A stretch of DNA of 9,184 nucleotides from Firmicutes bacterium UBA1393. Its GTDB lineage: Bacteria; Bacillota; DTU025. Location: assembly GCA_002305255.1 (NCBI GenBank), contig DBQN01000061.1, positions 1-9,184 of the forward strand, in the 5' to 3' direction. Positions within the stretch are counted from its first letter, which is position 1; the number at the start of each line of letters is the position of its first letter. Shown one piece after another: positions 1 to 5,376 of the stretch. A program made the position numbers and the translations under genes. The notes below the pieces were generated by a model, which worked only from the letters and a program-made list of their open reading frames with translations, searched no databases and had not been told where the DNA came from.

Positions 1-179
1 GCCATCGTCGATCAGCCCCTGATCACGCGACTCGAGATGGAAGGATTTCGGGCGTTCGCGCTCCGAGCTGCACACTTTTCACCGTTTCCCGCCCTGAGCC
101 GCAGGGATACCGGCAATCTATCACAAGGGCCAACCTAGACTACAGAACCGTTGCGGCCGCGTGTCATACCGCCCGCCGC
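1..179. repeat. Long direct repeat, copy 1 (possibly cut by window edge)
   Basis: This stretch matches 274-452 base for base at a constant offset of 273, with about 12 substitutions in 179 positions and no insertions or deletions. Because copy 1 begins at the first base of the window, its true left boundary is unknown and the unit may be longer. Near its start, bases 2-11 and 32-40 can pair as a stem of nine base pairs with one bulge; the same stem exists in copy 2. I do not recognise the repeat as a known insertion sequence, RNA gene or CRISPR. No reading frame through it looks like a protein family. Confidence 0.85.
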
Positions 180-217
180 ATCGATCACGGCTGCTGCAGC
201 TAGGACTATCAATGGTA

Positions 218-239
218 GATATGCCCCACAGGGCATATC
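218..239. other. Perfect 9-bp hairpin between the two repeat copies
   Basis: The arms gatatgccc (218-226) and gggcatatc (231-239) are perfectly complementary around a four-base loop. On the plus strand the hairpin is followed by a pyrimidine stretch (ccttccttct, 240-249), giving a weak terminator-like look without a true T-tract. A hairpin of similar sequence with the same pyrimidine tail occurs at 5309-5336. The role is unknown: a terminator or a dispersed repeat are both possible. Confidence 0.5.
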
Positions 240-273
240 CTTCCTTCTGCCCCTCGCCCGTCGCGGGCTCCAG

Positions 274-452
274 GCCATCGTCGATCGGCCCCTGATCACG
301 CGACTCGAGATGGAAGGATTTCGGGTGTCCGCGCTCCGAGCTGCACACTTTTCACCGTTTCCCGCCCTGAACTGCAAGGATACCGGTAATCTATCACAAG
401 GGCGAACGCAGACTACAGAACCGTCGCGGCCGCGTGTCATATCGCCCGCCGC
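274..452. repeat. Long direct repeat, copy 2
   Basis: Second copy of the 179 bp unit, about 93 percent identical to 1-179. Similarity stops around 452, where copy 1 continues with tcgatcacgg and copy 2 with gacgagatcc. The bases that could form the stem near the left end (275-284 with 305-313) are unchanged between copies, and the first substitution (a to g at unit position 14) falls in its loop. That fits a structured element but does not prove one. The lack of indels suggests a recent duplication or a constrained sequence. Confidence 0.85.
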
Positions 453-578
453 GACGAGATCCGGACTTGGGTTCTTGCGTCAGCGGAACACCCATGAAGG
501 CCAGCTGCAGTAGGGATAGTGCAATGAAGATGCGGCGGTTGTCGCATGTAGTAAGCCGTGGCCAGCGTGCTGGTTGCT
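453..578. other. Gene-free stretch downstream of the GyrI-like gene
   Basis: Together with the repeat region this makes about 578 bases without a convincing gene. It contains only short inverted repeats such as ccagc/gctgg at 560-571 and atgcg/cgcat near 530-548. None of these makes a clear terminator for the minus-strand gene ending at 579. The open frames crossing it have low-complexity, arginine-rich translations and no recognisable family. Confidence 0.5.
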
Positions 579-1205
579 CTATTTCGAACAGGGATACCGC
601 AGTATGGTCTTGAGCTTTTCAGGAGCCACGCGCTTTGGATCGCCCAGGTAGATCTCGTGGTGCTTCCCATGCAGGACGTATCCGTTCTCACTTGCGAACG
701 CTTCGATCCTGGCTATGGTCGCCGGCTCCTCGCTGTACGGGCCGAGGTGTAGAGTCTGCACGCACAACCCCTCATGAAGCCCCTCAAAACGTAGCTTCTC
801 AATAGCAGGGCTCGGGCGCTTCTTGCGGAGCTTGGCGCAGGCTTCCGCAAACATCGAGTCGGTAACGTGGTCGGGCTGAACTATCATCGCAATCCACGCC
901 CAGTTGCCGGGTTGCGATATGTCAAACTGACCGTCAGTGGCCCACCACAGCGCCTCGAGAGGCATCACCGCATAGTCGATGGGATCCACAGTCCGCTGTT
1001 TCGACATGAACTTGAGGGCGTAGGAAACACCGTAAAGCGCCTCGACAGCCTGTTGAAACGACGGCGATGTCGCGGGCGCACAGCCGGGCTCGATGACGCC
1101 CTCCACCATGGCGTACTTGAACTCGGGCACGTCAACTACTTCAACTTTGCCGGCAGCCGGCTGGTACAGATGTTTGAGCTGTTTGCGCAGGTCTAGTGTT
1201 CCCAT
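579..1205 (-). CDS. GyrI-like small-molecule-binding domain protein
   Basis: The 208-residue product is a stand-alone GyrI-like (SOUL/SbmC-type effector-binding) protein of the subgroup that begins with a DLRKQLKHLY-like helix. Visible family marks are VDVPEFKYAMVEG (about 24-36), the paired tryptophans of LWWA (86-89), the FEGLHEG segment (140-146), GPYSEE (155-160) and GKHHEIYL (180-187), whose acidic residue lies in the ligand pocket in relatives. There is no DNA-binding domain or signal peptide, so it should act in the cytoplasm. Known family members bind hydrophobic ligands; some hydrolyse cyclopropanoid toxins, and others serve as effector domains of MerR/AraC regulators. The ATG start has a strong gaggagg site nine bases upstream (1215-1221). 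It is divergent from the secreted hydrolase. Family assignment is firm; ligand and reaction are unknown. Confidence 0.88.
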   Translation of the reverse strand: MGTLDLRKQLKHLYQPAAGKVEVVDVPEFKYAMVEGVIEPGCAPATSPSFQQAVEALYGVSYALKFMSKQRTVDPIDYAVMPLEALWWATDGQFDISQPGNWAWIAMIVQPDHVTDSMFAEACAKLRKKRPSPAIEKLRFEGLHEGLCVQTLHLGPYSEEPATIARIEAFASENGYVLHGKHHEIYLGDPKRVAPEKLKTILRYPCSK

Positions 1206-1472
1206 CTCCCATAGCCTCCTCGATGGTGACCTAGTGTTGGAGTCGTTCTCCGCGATCCCAGCATCTCCTTCCGGGCGACATGTGCCGACGGGTGCCGACG
1301 AGGCCGGTGCTCGCGCCTTGACTCCGAGTCAGCCGAGTCAGCCACGCTCCTCCAGGCTGGCGGCCGGAACTGGCCCTACCGCACGTGTCGCATGAAGGCC
1401 CATGCCGCAACTACCTCACTACACGAGAGTCTCTGTCGCACAGCCCGCCGCCTTGTCCGGAGAGCTGCCAAC
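1206..1472. promoter_or_regulatory. Divergent intergenic region
   Basis: This gap lies between the divergent GyrI-like gene and the plus-strand promoter and must hold the minus-strand promoter if the GyrI-like gene has its own. I see no good -10/-35 pair on the minus strand. It does contain a tandem 9-mer (ccgagtcag at 1324-1332 and 1333-1341), a gactc/gagtc inverted repeat just before it, and a repeated gtgccgacg near 1281-1300. These could be regulator sites, but that is speculative. Confidence 0.3.
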
Positions 1473-1500
1473 TTGCAGTAATAGGGTGGGCTGGTATAAT
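1473..1500 (+). promoter_or_regulatory. Sigma-70-type promoter for the secreted hydrolase gene
   Basis: TTGCAG (1473-1478) and a perfect TATAAT (1495-1500) are separated by 16 bases. Transcription would start near 1506-1508, just before the first stem of the folded leader, about 80 bases upstream of the GTG start codon. No operator-like palindrome overlaps the elements. Confidence 0.65.
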
Positions 1501-1509
1501 CAAGACAGA

Positions 1510-1580
1510 ATTGGCGGCGAGGCGACATCGCCTACAGCCCAAAGAGGCACCGGAAGGTGCCTGGCCGCCGAATGGGAGGA
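1510..1580 (+). promoter_or_regulatory. Structured 5' leader, predicted three-way junction with possible pseudoknot
   Basis: Three helices can form together. P1 pairs 1510-1518 with 1564-1573 (nine base pairs, g1570 bulged). P2 pairs 1520-1524 with 1529-1533. P3 pairs 1545-1551 with 1556-1562 and is closed by a GGAA (GNRA-type) tetraloop. The P2-P3 linker has ccca (1538-1541), complementary to tggg (1573-1576), which overlaps the start of the Shine-Dalgarno stretch gggagga (1574-1580). The layout suits a translation-controlling RNA. I could not match it to a known riboswitch class (c-di-GMP-I, purine, TPP, cobalamin, glycine, fluoride, guanidine and hammerhead cores were considered). It could also be a stabilising 5' structure without a ligand. 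Confidence 0.45.
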
Positions 1581-1587
1581 TAGCATA

Positions 1588-3705
1588 GTGAGAATGGACT
1601 CCAGAAACAAGCTCCATCCACTGCTCATGTTGTTACTGGTCATTACCGCACTGCTGATGCCCTTCACGCTCGCTTCCGGTGCCGCGGGCTCGCCCGAGGC
1701 CTATCCTGGACTGGCTGCCCTGGCGCAGCAGAGAGTCAATACGCTCATAAACGACTACGGAGTCACCAGCGTTCAATACGCCGTGATATCCCGGGGCAAC
1801 ATCGTGCTTTCCGGCAATGCCGGGGTGTACAGCCGCACCGAGGACAGGCCCATCACGGCCGACACTATGTATGGGATCGGATCCACCAGTAAGGCGTTCA
1901 CCACAGCATCGGTCATGCTCCTGGTGGATCGGGGTCTGATAGACCTTGATGCTCCTGTCACTACATACATCCCGGAATTCACTCTGGCTGACCCGCGCTA
2001 TACCGAGATCACCGTCCGCATGTTGCTCAACCACTCGTCCGGCCTGATGGGCTCCACTTTCCCAAGTGGAGCCCTCTTCAATGATGGCGATACTGTGCTA
2101 CACGATCGATTCATCGACACCATTGCAGATCAGCGGCTCAAAGCAGCCCCGGGTGAATTCTCAGTGTACTGCAATGACGGTTTCACCTTGGCCGAACTGC
2201 TAGTAGAGAGAGTCAGCGGCATGAGCTTCACCGATTTCATCAAGGCCAACATCACTGACCCGCTTGGGATGAACCATACAGCCACGCCTCAAAGCGAGTT
2301 CGATCGCTCCAGCCTGGCCAGAACGTATGCTGATGTGGCAGGCGGCTCTGAAGTCATAGACTCGCTGGGCGTGATAGGATCGGGCGGGATATACTCCACG
2401 GCCGAAGATCTATGCAAGTTCGCCGGCATGTTCATGGACGAACCCGGTTACGTCCCTGCTCGGGGTATGCTCTCATCCCAGTCTCGCAATGCAATGACCG
2501 CTGAGGAGTATGAGAAGGGAATCTGGCCCGAACCGGGCCCCAGCATATTCAACTACGGTCTCGGCTGGGATTCTGTACACACCTACCCCTTCGCCAACTA
2601 CGGCATCCAGGCCATCGCAAAGGGCGGCGACACCCAGTACTACCATGCTACCCTGCTTATCTTGCCCGCCTACGATCTTGCGGCGGCGCTTGTATCGTCG
2701 GGCGGAACCAGCACCTATAACCTTATCACTGCAAGCGAACTGCTTCAGCACGTGCTCAGATCCGAAGGCGTCCTCACCGCAGCCCGGCCCGAGGTGCCGG
2801 GAGATGCGCCCGTGGCAGTGCCCATGCCACCCACCTTCATGGCATATTCCGGACTGTATGGAAGCGCAACAGTCCTCAACTCAGTAGATATCTTCGCCGA
2901 TGGACGCCTGACCATCGCCACGCTCGGCGACGACACCAAACCCCCGGAGACACTGGTATACGTAGGCGACGGCGTATTCGCGTCGGCAGATGGCATCAAG
3001 AGGATGAACTTTGTGACTGAATCGAACGGTCACACCTACATAAGGCGGGTGGCAGAGCAGGAGGTGCCCGGTCTGGGACCTCTCGCCCTAACAGACCATT
3101 TCGTGCAGAAGCTCGCCCCCGTCGGGATCGACGAGGCCACACTGAACGCCTGGTACGCAAGGGACGGAGTGTCCTACTATCCAGTGTCCGAAAAGTTCAG
3201 CTCTCAGGGCTACGCGCAGCCTGATGCCCCGGTTACGGTCGGGTTGTCGAAGGAACAGCCCGGCTACGTTGGCACGCTGCAGATCATCGACGCGAACAGA
3301 GCAGTGTCACCCATACAGATCCCCGGAATGAACGGGCGCGACCTTATAGATCTCACGTTTCACGTTCAGGATGGCGTGGAATACGTGAAGGCCGTCGGTG
3401 TGCTGTACATGAGTGAGAAGAGCTTCGCTGTCCTCGCCACCGACCAGGCCGCCACTTACACGATTGGCCCTGATGGTCACGGGCTATGGTATCGTATCGT
3501 CGATGCCGGCAACGACAAGACGATCATAGTGAACATGCCAGAGCAGGCTTCGTTTGCGGTATACGCGGAAGGCAAGTGCATTGATTTCTCGTGGATAACC
3601 GGCCATCGTGAAGCCCAACTGCCGGCCGAGGGACTGATCATGTTCGTCGGCGCCCCTGGCACTGTGTTCGAGGTGAGCTTCGGCACAGTCACCGACGTTC
3701 AGTAG
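1588..3705 (+). CDS. Secreted serine beta-lactamase / DD-peptidase family protein with long C-terminal region
   Basis: The 705-residue product belongs to the class C beta-lactamase/D-alanyl-D-alanine carboxypeptidase-like serine hydrolase family. Expected catalytic motifs are present: S99-T-S-K102 (nucleophile and general base), Y194-C-N196, and K345-G-G as the third motif where relatives often have HGG or KTG. A basic start followed by a hydrophobic stretch (about residues 9-30, ending near LASGAAG) is a signal peptide, so it acts outside the membrane. The catalytic domain spans about residues 35-385. The rest (about 395-705) looks beta-rich with GLYG- and DGRL-like strands, and I recognise no family in it. 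GTG at 1588 is chosen because gggagga (1574-1580) sits seven bases upstream; ATG at 1594 is the alternative. The open frame continues upstream to 1402, but that part precedes the promoter. Substrate could be a peptide, ester or beta-lactam; resistance cannot be inferred. Confidence 0.88.
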   Translation: MRMDSRNKLHPLLMLLLVITALLMPFTLASGAAGSPEAYPGLAALAQQRVNTLINDYGVTSVQYAVISRGNIVLSGNAGVYSRTEDRPITADTMYGIGSTSKAFTTASVMLLVDRGLIDLDAPVTTYIPEFTLADPRYTEITVRMLLNHSSGLMGSTFPSGALFNDGDTVLHDRFIDTIADQRLKAAPGEFSVYCNDGFTLAELLVERVSGMSFTDFIKANITDPLGMNHTATPQSEFDRSSLARTYADVAGGSEVIDSLGVIGSGGIYSTAEDLCKFAGMFMDEPGYVPARGMLSSQSRNAMTAEEYEKGIWPEPGPSIFNYGLGWDSVHTYPFANYGIQAIAKGGDTQYYHATLLILPAYDLAAALVSSGGTSTYNLITASELLQHVLRSEGVLTAARPEVPGDAPVAVPMPPTFMAYSGLYGSATVLNSVDIFADGRLTIATLGDDTKPPETLVYVGDGVFASADGIKRMNFVTESNGHTYIRRVAEQEVPGLGPLALTDHFVQKLAPVGIDEATLNAWYARDGVSYYPVSEKFSSQGYAQPDAPVTVGLSKEQPGYVGTLQIIDANRAVSPIQIPGMNGRDLIDLTFHVQDGVEYVKAVGVLYMSEKSFAVLATDQAATYTIGPDGHGLWYRIVDAGNDKTIIVNMPEQASFAVYAEGKCIDFSWITGHREAQLPAEGLIMFVGAPGTVFEVSFGTVTDVQ

Positions 3706-3726
3706 GCGTTGCAGAACCCAGCGCGT

Positions 3727-3770
3727 GGGAGTGGTATCTCAGTCGATTCGGCGGTACAGATACCACTCCC
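3727..3770. terminator. 13-bp perfect inverted repeat between convergent genes
   Basis: Arms gggagtggtatct (3727-3739) and agataccactccc (3758-3770) are perfectly complementary around an 18-base loop. The element starts 21 bases after the stop of the secreted hydrolase gene and overlaps the last codons and stop of the minus-strand DUF6504-like gene. Its position between convergent genes suits a bidirectional terminator, but there is no T-tract on either side and the loop is long, so it could instead be a protein-binding or RNA-stabilising element. Confidence 0.45.
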
Positions 3771-4023
3771 GCCGTTTGCTGGCCCTGTCAAGATATATCT
3801 CGTATGTGTGGCCGTCATCGCATCGCAGTCTGTAGTAGTTGCGATGTCGACGCGTCCGCCACGTGCGGGCAGCCGGGTGAGTGCCGCCAAAGCCGTAGTC
3901 CTGCCACATGCTCTGAATCTCAACGACTCGATATGTCTCACCGTCGGCAGTGAACTCCGCCGGTTCACGGCTGCCATCTGCCGACAGCTGCACACTGATG
4001 GGCCTGCTCAAGAACTCAGCCAT
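3739..4023 (-). CDS. Small DUF6504-like protein
   Basis: The 94-residue product resembles DUF6504-type small beta proteins: an N-terminal segment with a PISVQL strand, then an ETYRVVEIQSMWQD core, then YYRLRCDDGHTYEIYLD and a closing EWYLYRRID. The last two segments (about residues 63-94) are the best match to the family as I remember it. It is rich in aromatic and arginine residues, with no signal peptide or membrane helix. The function of the family is not known to me. ATG at 4023 is preferred: a ggggtgg stretch lies six bases upstream, and the adjacent GTG at 4026 would be too close. The stop codon lies inside the inverted repeat at 3727-3770. It is divergent from the hutD-like gene with about 90 bases between them. 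Confidence 0.65.
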   Translation of the reverse strand: MAEFLSRPISVQLSADGSREPAEFTADGETYRVVEIQSMWQDYGFGGTHPAARTWRTRRHRNYYRLRCDDGHTYEIYLDRASKRREWYLYRRID

Positions 4024-4111
4024 CACGCACCACCCCGCTAGTCAGAAGAACGCCACAATATGGACAGACAGATGAACAGGGAGACTGCCGAAGTGAGGAT
4101 GTGAGTGAACC

Positions 4112-4726
4112 ATGGGTGCCATAATCCGCCGCCGCTCTGAGCACGAGACCAGGGCCTGGGCCGGAGGTGAAACCACCGAGCTCGCGATCTTCCCCGCCGG
4201 GAGCAGCTATGCCCAGCGCAGCTTCTCGTGGCGAGTGAGCTCTGCAACTGTGACCATACCCAGCAGCGAGTTCACGCGCCTCGAGGGCTACTATCGCCAC
4301 CTGATGGTGCTAGACGGAGAGTTGCGGCTTCTTCCGGCAGGCGGCGCAGAGGCGGAGCTTGCCCCCGGCGACCAGTATTCCTTCGATGGGGCGACTCCCA
4401 TAGCCTGCTTCGGCCTGGCCACCGACGTCAACCTCATGCTGGCCCAGGGCTTCAGCGGGCGCCTCAGCCGCGGCGTCATCGGCCCAGGAAGTTGTAGCCC
4501 CTGGCAGCCTGAGTCGCCTAGTGCATCACACGGCCTGGCATACTGCTACAGAGGTCAGGCCCTGGTCTCATCGGCGCAACTGCCGTCTCACACCATCAGC
4601 GCAGGTGATTTGGTATGGTTGACCAACGATGCAGCCGGCCGCCCGGAGATCCCGTCTCTCAACATTGAAAACATAGGCGACGAACCGCTCATCATCGTGC
4701 TTGCGACGGTGTTCAATACTCCTTAG
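4112..4726 (+). CDS. HutD/Ves family bicupin protein
   Basis: The 204-residue product is a HutD/Ves-type bicupin. Diagnostic segments are WAGGETTELAIFP (about 16-28), a FSWRVSSATV strand (38-47), FTRLEGYYRHLMVLDGEL (54-71), the LAPGDQYSFDG turn (83-93) and a TDVNLML strand of the second cupin. There is no signal peptide, so it is cytoplasmic. In proteobacteria HutD is linked to histidine utilisation and Ves to a cold response, but the biochemical role is unsettled. No hut gene is near, so a histidine role should not be assumed. The ribosome site is weak (gagga at 4095-4099, twelve bases before ATG). The 3' end overlaps the convergent YwlG-like gene by 14 bases. Confidence 0.85.
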   Translation: MGAIIRRRSEHETRAWAGGETTELAIFPAGSSYAQRSFSWRVSSATVTIPSSEFTRLEGYYRHLMVLDGELRLLPAGGAEAELAPGDQYSFDGATPIACFGLATDVNLMLAQGFSGRLSRGVIGPGSCSPWQPESPSASHGLAYCYRGQALVSSAQLPSHTISAGDLVWLTNDAAGRPEIPSLNIENIGDEPLIIVLATVFNTP

Positions 4727-5264
4727 GGTAGCGCGCCCGCTCGCCGCCGATGAGCTTAGGGCGTGTGCGGGCCAGAGTCAGGTGTGCCTGGCCGATGCTG
4801 TTGAAGCCGAGCCTAACCGGCACAGCCACGCGCCTCAGGTGCATGCCGATGAAGGTGTCGCCGATGTCCATGCCGGCGTGGGCTGAGATGGTCTCGACAA
4901 TCACGGGATCCGAAAAGTGCTCCATTGCCGCCGTGGCCAGCGCACCGCCTGCGTGAGCGTGGGGCGTCACCGTCACCAGTTCCAGAGCGTAGCGCTCCGC
5001 GCACTCACGCTCCACCACCAGCGCCCTGTTCAGATGCTCGCAACATTGAATCGCAAGGTAGAGGCCTGCATTCCTGATCTCGGGAAGCAACGCCCCGATT
5101 ATGGCTTCGGCAGCATCCGCGCTGGAGGCTTTGCCGATCCTCTGGCCGATCACCTCGCTCGTGCTGCAGCCCACCACCACGATGTCGCCAGGCTTCAGCC
5201 TTGCCGCCGCAAGTAGTCCTTCAAGCGCCCGTGACGTTTCGCGCGCTATCTCTTCCATACTCAT
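4713..5264 (-). CDS. ywlG: YwlG / UPF0340 (TIGR01440) family protein
   Basis: The 183-residue product matches the UPF0340/TIGR01440 family typified by Bacillus YwlG, common in Bacillota and of unknown function. Characteristic segments are VVGCSTSEVIGQRIG (30-44), KASSADAAEAI (45-55), AIQCCEHLNRALV (71-83), HAHAGGALATAAM (102-114) and DIGDTFIGMHLRRVAVPVR (133-151). The conserved Cys, His and acidic residues could suggest a small-molecule enzyme, but that is inference. ATG at 5264 is chosen because GGAGG at 5273-5277 lies eight bases upstream. An open frame continues to 5330 but runs through a hairpin. The gene follows the permease on the same strand after 112 bases containing that hairpin, so co-transcription is uncertain. 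It overlaps the convergent hutD-like gene by 14 bases. Confidence 0.88.
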   Translation of the reverse strand: MSMEEIARETSRALEGLLAAARLKPGDIVVVGCSTSEVIGQRIGKASSADAAEAIIGALLPEIRNAGLYLAIQCCEHLNRALVVERECAERYALELVTVTPHAHAGGALATAAMEHFSDPVIVETISAHAGMDIGDTFIGMHLRRVAVPVRLGFNSIGQAHLTLARTRPKLIGGERARYPKEY

Positions 5265-5308
5265 CTCGCTCGCCTCCAAGAGTATCTTACCACTCCGATG
5301 GGAGCAGA

Positions 5309-5336
5309 GAAGGCATGCCCTGCAGGACATGCCTTC
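5309..5336 (-). terminator. Hairpin after the permease gene, candidate terminator or attenuator
   Basis: Arms gaaggcatg (5309-5317) and catgccttc (5328-5336) pair perfectly, with further CC/GG pairs inside and a TGCA loop. It lies 40 bases past the permease stop and about 45 bases before the YwlG-like start. Read on the minus strand it is followed by tctgctccc, which is pyrimidine-rich but not a T-tract, so intrinsic termination would be weak. It could mark the end of the transporter operon. Its sequence and ccttccttct tail resemble the hairpin at 218-239. Confidence 0.5.
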
Positions 5337-5376
5337 CTTCTCCAGATCTCCAGAGCTCCGGCGCTCATGCAGTTGC

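Noticed and set aside
1..452. CRISPR array
   Set aside because: The units are 179 bp with only two copies and no short regular spacers; no cas genes are visible.
135..513. Overlapping open frames on both strands across the direct repeats
   Set aside because: They have arginine-rich, low-complexity translations, no family resemblance and no convincing ribosome sites, and both strands are equally open, as expected by chance in GC-rich DNA.
1510..1580. Assignment of the leader to a hammerhead ribozyme or purine riboswitch because of the three-way junction
   Set aside because: The required core sequences (ctgatga and gaaa for hammerhead; the conserved junction and loop bases for purine) are absent.
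1402..1587. Upstream extension of the secreted hydrolase to the ATG at 1402
   Set aside because: It would start before the promoter and put the signal peptide about 70 residues inside the protein; the ribosome site supports GTG at 1588.
4060..4104. A 14-codon open frame ahead of the hutD-like gene as a leader peptide
   Set aside because: It has no ribosome site, no codon run typical of attenuation and no nearby terminator/antiterminator pair.
5265..5330. Upstream extension of the YwlG-like protein to the ATG at 5330
   Set aside because: The extra 22 residues run through a hairpin, do not resemble the family, and the GGAGG site points to ATG at 5264.
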